A stretch of DNA of 64,000 nucleotides from Tsukamurella sp. TY48 (GTDB lineage: Bacteria; Actinomycetota; Actinomycetes; Mycobacteriales; Mycobacteriaceae), in NCBI RefSeq assembly GCF_019656655.1, contig NZ_BPMV01000002.1, positions 992,001-1,056,000 of the forward strand, written 5' to 3'. Below the pieces are notes generated by a model that ran no database searches, had not been told where the DNA came from, and worked only from the letters and a program-made list of their open reading frames with translations. The number at the start of each line of letters is the position of its first letter. The stretch's first letter is position 1. This document shows positions 26,605 to 35,122 of the stretch, one piece after another. Position numbers and translations under genes: made by a program.

Positions 26605-28110
26605 TCAGTCGTTCTGCGGGAAGCCGAGGTTGATGCCTCCGTGCGAGGGGTCCAGCCACCGGCTGGTGATCGCCTTGAGCTGAGTGAAGAATTTCACGCC
26701 CTCGGCGCCGTGCGCCTTGGTATCGCCGAACATGGATTCCTTCCAGCCACCGAAGCTGAAGGTGGCCACGGGAACCGGGATCGGCACGTTGATGCCGATC
26801 ATGCCCACCCTGATATCGCGCTGGAACCGTCGTGCGGCGCCGCCGTCGTTGGTGAAGATCGCGGTGCCGTTGCCGAAGGCGCCGGAGTTGATCAGTTCGA
26901 CGCCCTCCTCGTAGGAGTTCACGCGGACCACGGCGAGCACGGGTCCGAAGATCTCCTCGGTGTACACGCGCGAACCGGTGGGCACTCGGTCGATCAGCGT
27001 GGGTCCGAGCCAGAAGCCCTCGGGCGCACCGTCGGGCTGCACCGAACGCCCGTCGACCACGACGGTGGCGCCGTCCTCGATCGCGATGTCGATGTAGGAC
27101 GCCACCTTGTCACGGTGCGCCTTCGTGACCAGCGGGCCCATATCGCAGCCGCGGCGGCCGTCTCCGGTGCGCAGCGTGGCCATGCGCTCGGTGATCTTCT
27201 CGATCAGGGCATCGGCCACGGGCTCGACGGCGACTGCGACGGAGATCGCCATGCATCGCTCCCCCGCCGAGCCGAAGCCGGCGTTGATCGCGGCGTCGGC
27301 GGTGAGGTCGAGGTCGGCGTCCGGGAGCACCAGCATGTGGTTCTTCGCGCCGCCCAGAGCCTGCACGCGCTTGCCGTGCTTGGCGCCGGTCTCGTAGACG
27401 TACCTGGCGATCGGCGTGGAACCGACGAAGGAGATGGCCGCGACATCGGGGTGGGTCAACAGGCCGTCGACGGCTTCCTTGTCGCCGTTGAGCACGGTGA
27501 ACACGCCGTCCGGCAGTCCTGCCTCCTTCCACAGCTCGGCCATCCAGATCGACGCCGACGGATCCTTCTCGCTCGGCTTGAGCACCACCGCGTTACCCGC
27601 GGCGATGGCGATCGGGAAGAACCATGCCGGCACCATCGCCGGGAAGTTGAACGGGCTGATGATGCCGACCACGCCGAGCGGCTGCCGGGTGGAGTAGACG
27701 TCGACTCCGGACGAGACCTGCTCGCTGAACTCACCCTTGAGGTGATGCGCCAGGCCACAGGCGAATTCGACGACCTCCTGGCCGCGACTGATCTCGCCGA
27801 GGGCATCCGAGAGGACCTTGCCGTGTTCGCTGGTGATGATCTCGGCGAGTTCGGGCTTGCGGGCCTCGAGCAGTTCGCGGAACCGGAACAGCACCGACTG
27901 CCGGCGTGCCAGGGACAGATCGGCCCACGCCTCCTGTGCCTTGCGCGCGGAGGCGACGGCGGCGTCGATCTCGGCGCGGTCGGCCAGCGCCACCCGCTTG
28001 GTGACGATGCCGAGGGCCGGGTCGTAGACATCCGCGGTGCGACCGCTCGTGGACGGGTGGGCGGCACCGTCGATCCAGTGCGGAACGACGGGAAGTTCTG
28101 TGGTGGTCAT
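26605..28110 (-). CDS. iolA: Methylmalonate-semialdehyde/malonate-semialdehyde dehydrogenase (acylating)
   Basis: Converts malonic semialdehyde to acetyl-CoA and CO2 with NAD and CoA, the last step of inositol breakdown. It may also serve valine or propionate metabolism as MmsA. It is an aldehyde dehydrogenase fold of 501 residues with the nucleotide segment FVGSTPIARYVYETG, LGGAKNHMLVLPDAD and catalytic Cys286 in GERCMAIS, the CoA-acylating subfamily pattern. GAGGAG precedes ATG 28110. Confidence 0.95.
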   Translation of the reverse strand: MTTTELPVVPHWIDGAAHPSTSGRTADVYDPALGIVTKRVALADRAEIDAAVASARKAQEAWADLSLARRQSVLFRFRELLEARKPELAEIITSEHGKVLSDALGEISRGQEVVEFACGLAHHLKGEFSEQVSSGVDVYSTRQPLGVVGIISPFNFPAMVPAWFFPIAIAAGNAVVLKPSEKDPSASIWMAELWKEAGLPDGVFTVLNGDKEAVDGLLTHPDVAAISFVGSTPIARYVYETGAKHGKRVQALGGAKNHMLVLPDADLDLTADAAINAGFGSAGERCMAISVAVAVEPVADALIEKITERMATLRTGDGRRGCDMGPLVTKAHRDKVASYIDIAIEDGATVVVDGRSVQPDGAPEGFWLGPTLIDRVPTGSRVYTEEIFGPVLAVVRVNSYEEGVELINSGAFGNGTAIFTNDGGAARRFQRDIRVGMIGINVPIPVPVATFSFGGWKESMFGDTKAHGAEGVKFFTQLKAITSRWLDPSHGGINLGFPQND

Positions 28111-28147
28111 CGGTACGGTCTCCTCGGAGTGCGTCGGGTCGAGAGGT

Positions 28148-29059
28148 TCAGGCGCCGTGGACGAGTGCCGCGGCGGTGTCGACGGCGGCGGCGACATCGC
28201 CGTCCGCGGGGTAGAGCAGGGTGCGGCCCACGACGAGTCCGTGTACTCCGGGCAGGCCGAGCGCCTTCGCCCAGGACGCGTACACCGCATCGGGATCGCC
28301 CGCGGGGTCGCCTCCGAGCAACAGCGTGGGCAGCGTTGCGGCGGCCATCACGCGCTCCATGTCGTCGACCACGGGCAGCTTGAGCCAGCTGTAGGCCGAG
28401 GTGCTGCCGAGGCCGCATGCGATCGCGATCGAGGCGATCACGGCGTCGGTGGACAGGTCGTTGACGATCTTGCCCTCGGACCAGCGGCTGAGGAAGGGCT
28501 CCAGCATGATCGGCAACTTGGCGGCAGCGGCGGCGGTGACCGCCGCGGCGGTGGCCTCCAGGGTGGCGGCGGTACCGGCGTCTTCGAGGTTGATCCGCAC
28601 CAGCAGTTTCGCGAAGTCCAGCCCGTCGCGCTGCATGGCGGGCACGTCGTAGGAGGTGTACCGATCGTCCATCTCGAACGCGGCACCACGCAGGCCGCCG
28701 CGGTTCATCGACCCCACCACGATCTTGTCGTCGAGGACGCCGAGCAGGGCCAGGTCTTCGATCACGTCCGGCGTGCCGAGCACCCCGTCGACGCCGGGCC
28801 GGGAGGCGGCCAGCGCCATTCGTTGCAGCAGCTGGTAGCGGTCCGCCATCGCCATCGGGTCGGAACCGACGCCGAGCGCCCCACGGGCGGGGTGGTCGGC
28901 GGCCACGATCATCAGGCGCTTGTCGCCGCGTACCAGCGGACGGCGGCGGCGAGCGGCGAGCACTTCCGCGATCGCATCGGGAGTCTCCAGCCGAGCGGTA
29001 CGGAGGCGCTCGAAGTCCTCGGGGCCCAACGGGCCGGCGTTGAGATACGAATCAGACAT
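28148..29059 (-). CDS. Cgl0159-like (beta/alpha)8-barrel protein, candidate aldolase of the inositol pathway
   Basis: 303-residue TIM-barrel protein related to DeoC/LacD-type class I aldolases. Phosphate/Schiff-base-type strands can be seen in RLMIVAADHPARGALGVG, LLVRINLEDAGTAATLEAT, IMLEPFLSRWSEGKIVNDL, LLLGGDPAGDPDAVYASWAKA and VHGLVVGRTLLYP. It sits between iolC and iolA, where the Corynebacterium operon has a gene of unknown role. No IolJ (class II aldolase) gene is present, so this is the best candidate to cleave 2-deoxy-5-keto-gluconate-6-phosphate into DHAP and malonic semialdehyde. That role is inference. It overlaps the iolC stop by eight bases. Confidence 0.8.
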   Translation of the reverse strand: MSDSYLNAGPLGPEDFERLRTARLETPDAIAEVLAARRRRPLVRGDKRLMIVAADHPARGALGVGSDPMAMADRYQLLQRMALAASRPGVDGVLGTPDVIEDLALLGVLDDKIVVGSMNRGGLRGAAFEMDDRYTSYDVPAMQRDGLDFAKLLVRINLEDAGTAATLEATAAAVTAAAAAKLPIMLEPFLSRWSEGKIVNDLSTDAVIASIAIACGLGSTSAYSWLKLPVVDDMERVMAAATLPTLLLGGDPAGDPDAVYASWAKALGLPGVHGLVVGRTLLYPADGDVAAAVDTAAALVHGA

Positions 29060-30026
29060 GATTGCGGTCCAGCTCCTCGATGACGGTGTCCACCTCATCG
29101 GTGGTGGGCATGGCGGTGGAGCACTCGCGGCGGGAGGCCACGATGGCGCCGGCGACGTTGGCGAAGCGCAGCGTCCGTTCGAGCGGCCACCCGGACAGAA
29201 GCCCGTGGCAGAGGGCGCCGCCGAATCCGTCGCCCGCGCCGAGACCGTTGATCACGTCAACGCGGTACGGCGGCACCTCCACCCGCTCGTCGCGGGTCTT
29301 CGCCAGCACGCCGCGCGGGCCCTGCTTGACGACGGCCAGTTCGACGCCACGGTCGAGCAGGGCGTCGGCCGCCCGCTCGGGTTCGGTCTCCCCCACGGCG
29401 ATCTCGCATTCCTCGCGGTTGCCGATCGCGACCGTGACATGGTCGAGAGCCCGCCCCACCTCGGCGCTCGCGAGCTCGGGCGACTCCCAGAACATCGGCC
29501 GGTAGTCGAGGTCGAGCACGGTGAGCGGTGTGCGTCCGCGAGCCGCCCACGCGGTGTGATGAGCGGACCGGCTGGGCTCGCGGGAAAGTCCGGTGACGGT
29601 GGCCCAGAAGATCCGTGCAGCGCGGATCGCGTCGAGGTCGAGCGCATCGTCGTCGACCATGAGGTCGGGCGCGATCGGATCGCGGTAGAAGTACAGCGGG
29701 AAATCGTCGGGCGGGAAGATCTCGCAGAACGTGACCGGGGTGTTCAGCCCGGCGACGGTGCCCACGTACCGGTCGTCGACCCCCAGCCGGCGCAGTTCGG
29801 TGTGCACGAAGCGGCCGAAGGGATCTGCGCCGGTTGCGGTGATCACGGCCGAGGTGCGGCCGTATCGCGCGGCCGCGACGGCGACGTTGGTCGCACTCCC
29901 GCCGAGGTACTTGCCGAAGGTCTCCACCTGATCGAGGCCGACCCCGTCCTGCAGGGGGTAGATGTCGATGCCGACGCGACCGAGGGTGATCAGATCGAAC
30001 GGCGCGCCGCCGGTGCCTGTGGTCAT
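29052..30026 (-). CDS. iolC: 5-Dehydro-2-deoxygluconokinase
   Basis: PfkB/ribokinase-family kinase phosphorylating 2-deoxy-5-keto-gluconate at C6. The 324 residues show the first PfkB signature region (KYLGGSATNVAVAAARYG) and the anion hole with catalytic base (INGLGAGDGFGGALCHGL). It lacks the C-terminal aldolase-like extension found in some IolC fusions, consistent with a separate aldolase. ATG 30026 has a near-perfect AGGAGGAG ribosome site. It is the first gene of the minus-strand iol operon and divergent from iolR. Confidence 0.94.
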   Translation of the reverse strand: MTTGTGGAPFDLITLGRVGIDIYPLQDGVGLDQVETFGKYLGGSATNVAVAAARYGRTSAVITATGADPFGRFVHTELRRLGVDDRYVGTVAGLNTPVTFCEIFPPDDFPLYFYRDPIAPDLMVDDDALDLDAIRAARIFWATVTGLSREPSRSAHHTAWAARGRTPLTVLDLDYRPMFWESPELASAEVGRALDHVTVAIGNREECEIAVGETEPERAADALLDRGVELAVVKQGPRGVLAKTRDERVEVPPYRVDVINGLGAGDGFGGALCHGLLSGWPLERTLRFANVAGAIVASRRECSTAMPTTDEVDTVIEELDRNHV

Positions 30027-30085
30027 GGCGTGGCTCCTCCTGGTGGGTAACGTCGTGAGTGCGACGTGGATCACTGTATCTCATT

Positions 30086-30095
30086 TGTCCTGTCA
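30086..30095. promoter_or_regulatory. Putative IolR operator in the iolC/iolR divergent promoter
   Basis: TGTCCTGTCA (reverse TGACAGGACA) matches at nine of ten positions the C. glutamicum IolR consensus as I recall it (KGWCHTRACA). On the minus strand it lies between a weak -35-like TTGTAT and a TACAGT -10-like hexamer facing iolC, a repressor-like position. The same ten bases occur at 42704-42713. Confidence 0.5.
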
Positions 30096-30311
30096 TACAA
30101 ACATCTCTCGACAAATTTTCGTCAGATACACGACTACCTGCGAACTTCGACGTTCTCCGGACGGTTGCGAGGGGTATGACAACGCGACTGCGGCACACGT
30201 CGCCGGTCGATATGTGCTGACATACTCGCGCAATTCCGTAAAAGTTGATTGTCCACACATGCGTTGCTCAGGACCGCGAGAAAATGCACGTCGTGACCTA
30301 GACTCGTCGGT

Positions 30312-31052
30312 ATGTCGCAGGACGCCCTCCCCGTCGAGCTGGACCGCACCAGTCCGGTGCCGCTGTACTACCAGCTCGCCCAGGCGCTGGAACGGTCGAT
30401 CCTGGACGGCCGGCTCGTTCCCGGTGACCGGATCGAGAACGAGATCGATCTCGCCAAGCGGCTCAACCTGTCTCGTCCCACCGCACGCCAGGCGATCCAG
30501 GCGCTCGTGGACAAGGGGCTTCTGGTGCGCAAGCGCGGAGTCGGAACGCAGGTGGTGCGCAACGAGGTCCACCGCGCCGTCGAACTGACCAGCCTCTACG
30601 AGGACCTGGTCGCCGCAGGGCAGCGGCCGTCCACGAAGCTGCTCGATTACCGGCTCGGACGGGCGGACGAAGAGGTGGCGGACGAGCTGGGGATCGAGCA
30701 CGACGCCCAGGTGGTCTCGATCCGCCGGCTGCGCAGTGCCGACGACGTACCGCTGGCGATCCTCACCAACCACCTTCCCGCCGAGCTGGCTCCGGCTCCG
30801 GACGAGCTCCAGGCCAAGGGGCTCTACCAATGCCTGCGCGGTCGTGGCATCACCATCGCCCAGGCGGAGCAGCGGATCGGCGCGCGCATCTCGACCGGCG
30901 ACGAGGCCGAGCTGCTGGACGAGGGGCCCGGCGATGCGGTGCTCACGATGCAACGCGTGGCCTTCAACGAGGTCGGCACGGCCATCGAGCTCGGCCGGCA
31001 CGTCTACCGGGCCTCGCGGTACTTCTTCGACGTCTCCGTCTTCAGTCGCTAG
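30312..31052 (+). CDS. iolR: GntR-family (HutC type) repressor of the iol operon
   Basis: 246-residue regulator. The N-terminal winged helix includes LERSILDGRLVPGDRIENEIDLAKRLNLSRPTARQAIQALVDKGLLVRKRG. A UTRA effector-binding domain (about 85-240) follows, with typical AEELGIEHDAQVVSIRRLR-like and RQVYRASRYFF-like ends. It is divergent from iolC, as in Corynebacterium, and likely derepresses on an inositol intermediate. A TAGACT hexamer at 30299-30304 is seven bases from the ATG and no ribosome site is present, so the mRNA is probably leaderless. It ends four bases from the convergent LacI gene. Confidence 0.9.
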   Translation: MSQDALPVELDRTSPVPLYYQLAQALERSILDGRLVPGDRIENEIDLAKRLNLSRPTARQAIQALVDKGLLVRKRGVGTQVVRNEVHRAVELTSLYEDLVAAGQRPSTKLLDYRLGRADEEVADELGIEHDAQVVSIRRLRSADDVPLAILTNHLPAELAPAPDELQAKGLYQCLRGRGITIAQAEQRIGARISTGDEAELLDEGPGDAVLTMQRVAFNEVGTAIELGRHVYRASRYFFDVSVFSR

Positions 31053-31055
31053 CGG

Positions 31056-32078
31056 TCACAGGCCGGCCAGATTCGGCGGCGTGACGATCTGGATCGCGGT
31101 CGGCCGCGGGCGCTGGGGCCCCGGGAGCGCACCGTGATACCCCATCACCGCGTGCGCGGCCTGCCGCAGGTCGGCTCGCAGATCGTGGTGCAGGAGGGCG
31201 GTGATGCGCCCCGCGCACAACAACTCCCGGTTCGACTCGGCCAGATCGTGGCCGATGTAGGCGTGATAACCGCGGTCCGCGCCGTCGAAGGCCGCGATCA
31301 CGCCCCGGTTGCCCCCGCCCGGCGTGTACACCCCCGCGATCTCCGGTTCGCGGGCCAGGACCGCCGCCACTGCGCGCCGGCAGGCCTCGTCGGAGCCCGC
31401 GGTGTTCGGCACCTCGATCACCGACCGCTCGGGGTCGATGCGGCGGATCTCGCTGCGGAAGCCCATCTCCCGTTCCTCCTCGCCGCGGAAGAGTGCGCCG
31501 CTGGTGACCACCAGGTGCGCACCGGGCCGCTCACCGACGAGCTGTGAGACCAGGTACGCCGCCGTCGCACCCGCCGCCCGGTTGTCCATCCCGACGTAGG
31601 CGATGCGCGTACTCGCCGGAATATCGGTCACCACGGTGATCACGGGGATCCGGCGCGCGGCGAGCCGATCGATCGCCGCCGCAACCTCGGGGAGGTCGGG
31701 AGCCTTGAGAATGACGCCGTGGCTTCCCTTGCGGGCCAGGGTATCCAGTTGGGAGATCAACTCGGCGGTCGGCCACTCCTCCCGGAGGTGGTAGCGCGCC
31801 CGGAAGACCGCCGGCCGCAGCGCCGGTAGCTCGGATTCCAAGGCGTCGCGGGTGAGCGTCGAGAAGCGACGCGGCGTCTCCATCACGACATCGAGCATGA
31901 ACCTGCGCCCGGACAGGCGTAGTTGGGTGCGTTGCCGGTCCAGATCCGCGATCGCCTGCCGCACCTGTTCGGCGGTGCCGGCCCGAACCCCGGGCCGGTC
32001 GTGCAACACACGGTCGACGGTGGCCTCACTGACGCCGGCCTGCTGAGCGATCTCACGGATCGGGTACGGATGCGGCAT
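31056..32078 (-). CDS. LacI-family transcriptional regulator
   Basis: 340 residues. The HTH is at the N-terminus (PIREIAQQAGVSEATVDRVLHDRPGVRAGTAEQV) and is followed by a periplasmic-binding-protein-like effector domain (GSHGVILKAPDLPEVAAAIDRLAARRIPVITVVTDIP, AYVGMDNRAAGATAAYLV, VYTPGGGNRGVIAAFDGA, YIGHDLAESNRELL). ATG 32078 has AGGAG upstream. It is divergent from the dioxygenase operon starting at 32222 and very likely controls it. The effector is probably a sugar or cyclitol related to that operon's substrate. Confidence 0.9.
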   Translation of the reverse strand: MPHPYPIREIAQQAGVSEATVDRVLHDRPGVRAGTAEQVRQAIADLDRQRTQLRLSGRRFMLDVVMETPRRFSTLTRDALESELPALRPAVFRARYHLREEWPTAELISQLDTLARKGSHGVILKAPDLPEVAAAIDRLAARRIPVITVVTDIPASTRIAYVGMDNRAAGATAAYLVSQLVGERPGAHLVVTSGALFRGEEEREMGFRSEIRRIDPERSVIEVPNTAGSDEACRRAVAAVLAREPEIAGVYTPGGGNRGVIAAFDGADRGYHAYIGHDLAESNRELLCAGRITALLHHDLRADLRQAAHAVMGYHGALPGPQRPRPTAIQIVTPPNLAGL

Positions 32079-32221
32079 CGGGTGCTCCTGTCGGCGCGGT
32101 ACTCCACCATTCTGAGGGGTTTTTGATGGGTTTGCGGGGTGTTTCGACACGACTCCGGTTGGCAACATCTGTGGTGCACAGCACATCCGGCCCCCGGGCC
32201 GCCGAACAGGAGCCACCGCCC
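32079..32221. promoter_or_regulatory. Divergent promoter region, LacI gene / dioxygenase operon
   Basis: 143 bases holding promoters for both directions. A short inverted repeat CTGTG-GTG-CACAG lies at 32169-32181 and is a weak operator candidate for the LacI protein. I do not see a canonical CG-centred LacI palindrome here. Confidence 0.35.
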
Positions 32222-33394
32222 ATGGCCACAACCGCATCATCCCGGCCCGTCCGGGTTCGCGCGCAGGACTGCGACCTCGACGAATTCGTCGCACTCCTGT
32301 CCACGGAGACCGACCTCGCCGCGTTCCCGAACGCCACCGGGTCCGAGCGCGGGGTCCTCACCTACGGCCACGACGTGCAGCGGCGCGCAGCCGACGACCC
32401 GGCCTTCCGCGAGGACCTCGGTGACGAATTGGTGCGGGCCCTGCTGGACGGACCCGGCATCGTCGTCTTCCCCGGCGCCTTCGATCAGCGGCACGGCCTC
32501 GACGAGTGCACCGCGGCGTACACCGCGATGATCCGCGAGCAGCGCGCGGCGGGGGGCGCCGGCGGCGATCACTTCGCCGCACCCGGTGCCAACGATCGCA
32601 TCTGGAACGCCCTGCAGAAGCTCGCGCTCCGCGACCCCGCCCTCTTCGTGCGGTACTACGCCAACGACGTGCTCAACCTGATCGCGCAGGCCTGGCTCGG
32701 ACCGATGTACCAGGTGACCTCGGCGATCAACGTGGTCAACCCGGGCGGCGGGGCGCAGTCTGCGCACCGGGACTACCACCTGGGCTTCATGTCGCCGGAG
32801 ACGGCCGCGCAGTTCCGCATCCCGGCGCATCTACTGTCCCCCGCGCTCACCCTGCAGGGGGCGGTGGCGCACGTGGACATGCCGCTCGAATCCGGCCCCA
32901 CCATGTACCTGCCCTACTCACAGCGGTATCCGAACGGGTACCTCGCCTTCAACCTCCCGGAGTTCCAGCAGTACTTCGCGGAGCACTACGTGCAGCTCCC
33001 CCTCGCCGCCGGCGACGCGGTCTTCTTCAACCCGGCACTGTTCCATGCGGCCGGATCGAACGTCTCCGGCGGAATCCGCCGCATGGCGAACCTGCTGCAG
33101 GTCAGCTCGGCGTTCGGCCGCGCGATGGAATCGGTCGATCGCTCCGCCATGCTGCGCGCGACCTATCCGCACATCGCCACCTTGGCCGCGTCCGATCCGC
33201 GCGGGGCGGGCCATGCCGTGGCGGCCACCGCGGAGGGCTACGCCTTCCCCAGCAATCTCGACCTCGACCAGCCGGTGACCGGGATGCACGGCGAGACCCA
33301 GGCGGAGCTCACCCGCCGTGCGCTCGAGGCCGGCATGTCCGCCGCGGAGTTCAGCGCACAGCTGTCGGCGCTCGACGCCCGGAGGCTCGCGTGA
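32222..33394 (+). CDS. Phytanoyl-CoA dioxygenase (PhyH) family protein
   Basis: Fe(II)/2-oxoglutarate dioxygenase fold of 390 residues. The metal triad is visible as H182-x-D184 in SAHRDYH and distal H275 in NPALFHAAGSN. The 2-oxoglutarate-binding arginine is probably in GGIRRMANL. It is first in an operon with an SDR dehydrogenase (GTGA overlap), an IolE-like TIM barrel and a Gfo/Idh dehydrogenase, and is divergent from a LacI regulator. A hydroxylation or oxidative O-demethylation of a sugar, cyclitol or methylated derivative would fit. The substrate is unknown. Confidence 0.85.
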   Translation: MATTASSRPVRVRAQDCDLDEFVALLSTETDLAAFPNATGSERGVLTYGHDVQRRAADDPAFREDLGDELVRALLDGPGIVVFPGAFDQRHGLDECTAAYTAMIREQRAAGGAGGDHFAAPGANDRIWNALQKLALRDPALFVRYYANDVLNLIAQAWLGPMYQVTSAINVVNPGGGAQSAHRDYHLGFMSPETAAQFRIPAHLLSPALTLQGAVAHVDMPLESGPTMYLPYSQRYPNGYLAFNLPEFQQYFAEHYVQLPLAAGDAVFFNPALFHAAGSNVSGGIRRMANLLQVSSAFGRAMESVDRSAMLRATYPHIATLAASDPRGAGHAVAATAEGYAFPSNLDLDQPVTGMHGETQAELTRRALEAGMSAAEFSAQLSALDARRLA

Positions 33395-34182
33395 GTGCCG
33401 CGGCCGGGGGCGATCTCGCGGGCCGCGTGGTCCTCGTGTCCGGCGGCACCCAGGGCGTCGGCGCCGCCGTGGTCCGTGCCGCAGTGGCCGCCGGAGCACG
33501 TGTGGCCTTCACCGGACGCCGGGCGGACGTGGGCGACGCGCTCGCGGCCGAGCTCGGGGCGGGTGGCGCGGACGTGCGCTTCCTGGTGGCCGATGTCGCC
33601 GATCCGGCACAGGCCACGGCTTCCGTCGAGGCGACCGTTGCGGCCTTCGGCCGAGTCGACGGGCTGTGCAACGCAGCCGGGCTCACCACCCGCGGCACCC
33701 TGCTCGATACCACCCCCGAGCTCTTCGACGAGCACATCGCCGTGAACCTGCGAGCCCCGTTCTTCACGATGGCCGCAGCGGTGCGCGATATGCGCGGTCG
33801 CGGCGCGCCGGGGGCGATCGTCAACATCATCTCGATGTCCGCGCACGGCGGACAGCCCTACCTCGCGCCGTACGTCGCCGCGAAGGCGGGACTGATCGGG
33901 CTCACCCGCAACACCGCCCACGCCCATCGGTTCGACCGGATCCGCGTCAACGGACTCAACATCGGGTGGACCGAGACCGAGGGCGAGGCGATCACACAGA
34001 AGCGGTTCCACGCTGCCACGGACGACTGGGCGCAGGAGGCGGGCCACGGCCTGCCCGCGGGACGGCTCGCGCAACCCTCCGAGGCGGCCGATGCGGTCGT
34101 CTTCCTCCTCTCCGATCGCAGCGGCATCGTCACCGGCTCGGTGATCGACTGGGACCAGCACGTTCCCGGCGCCTACGACTGA
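33391..34182 (+). CDS. SDR-family NAD(P)-dependent oxidoreductase
   Basis: Classical short-chain dehydrogenase of 263 residues. The cofactor motif is VSGGTQGVGAA. NAAG is in CNAAGLTT. The catalytic set is Ser148/150 (IISMSAHG), Tyr161 and Lys165 (YVAAK). The second-strand TGRR suggests NADP preference. The GTG start at 33391 is fixed by the four-base overlap with the dioxygenase stop, so the two are coupled. It probably oxidises or reduces a hydroxyl or keto group of the same carbohydrate-like substrate. Confidence 0.88.
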   Translation: MSAAAGGDLAGRVVLVSGGTQGVGAAVVRAAVAAGARVAFTGRRADVGDALAAELGAGGADVRFLVADVADPAQATASVEATVAAFGRVDGLCNAAGLTTRGTLLDTTPELFDEHIAVNLRAPFFTMAAAVRDMRGRGAPGAIVNIISMSAHGGQPYLAPYVAAKAGLIGLTRNTAHAHRFDRIRVNGLNIGWTETEGEAITQKRFHAATDDWAQEAGHGLPAGRLAQPSEAADAVVFLLSDRSGIVTGSVIDWDQHVPGAYD

Positions 34183-34234
34183 TCCGTTCCGAACTCCCCT
34201 CTCCATCCATCACTTTCGAGAAACGAGAAGCCCG

Positions 34235-35122
34235 ATGACCGACCTTCCCCTCCGCCTCGCCGCCGCCCCGATCTCCTGGGGCGTCTGCGAGGTCCCCGGT
34301 TGGGGGTATCAGCTCGCGCCCGATCGCGTACTCAGCGAGATGCGCGAGCTCGGCCTCACCGCCACGGAGACCGGCCCCGACGGCTTCCTGCCGGCCGAAC
34401 CGGCTGCGCTGCGCACCACGTTGTCCGGCTACGGCCTGTCCTGCGTCGGCGGCTTCATCCCCCTGGTGCTGCACGACCCCCACGTCGATCCGCTCCCCGA
34501 GTTCCTCGTCGCCGCCGACCGGATCCTCGCGGTCGGCGGCGGCGTGGCGGTGATCGCCGCTGCGACCGGCACCGACGGCTACGACGCGCGTCCTGAGCTC
34601 GACGCGTCCGGCTGGGACACCCTGCTGCACAATCTGGACCGGCTCACCGCCGCCGCCGGTGAACGCGGCCTCGATGCCGCGCTGCATCCACACGTGGGCA
34701 CCATGATCGAGCAGCGCCCCGAGGTCCTGCGCGTGATCGAGGGCTCGGCCGTCACCCTGTGCCTGGACACCGGGCACCTGCTCGCGGGTGGCACCGACCC
34801 GGTTGACGTGGTCACCCTCGCCGCTGATCGCGTCCGCCTCGTGCACCTCAAGGACGTGCGCGCCGAGCTCGCGGCCCGCGTCCGCTCGGGCGACCTCAGC
34901 TACACCGACGCCGTGCGGGCGGGCATGTACACCCCGCTGGGCGATGGCGATGTGGACCTGCCCGCGATCATCAAGGGTCTCACCGCGGCCGGGTATGCGG
35001 GATGGTACGTCCTGGAGCAGGACACGATCCTGGGCTCCGAGGCGGACGGCGACACCGCGAAGGACGATGTCGCGGCGTCGATCGACCACCTCCGGGCCGT
35101 GTGCGCCACGACGTCCGCATGA
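34235..35122 (+). CDS. IolE-like sugar phosphate isomerase/epimerase family TIM barrel
   Basis: 295 residues, metal-dependent xylose-isomerase-like barrel. APISWGVCEVPGWG at the N-terminus, LHPHVGTMIE, LCLDTGHLLAGG, LVHLKDV and the GMYTPLGDGDVDLP segment resemble inosose dehydratases, so dehydration of a keto-cyclitol is the best guess. Isomerase or epimerase activity is also possible. It follows the SDR gene by 52 bases and overlaps the next start by four bases (ATGA). Confidence 0.8.
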   Translation: MTDLPLRLAAAPISWGVCEVPGWGYQLAPDRVLSEMRELGLTATETGPDGFLPAEPAALRTTLSGYGLSCVGGFIPLVLHDPHVDPLPEFLVAADRILAVGGGVAVIAAATGTDGYDARPELDASGWDTLLHNLDRLTAAAGERGLDAALHPHVGTMIEQRPEVLRVIEGSAVTLCLDTGHLLAGGTDPVDVVTLAADRVRLVHLKDVRAELAARVRSGDLSYTDAVRAGMYTPLGDGDVDLPAIIKGLTAAGYAGWYVLEQDTILGSEADGDTAKDDVAASIDHLRAVCATTSA

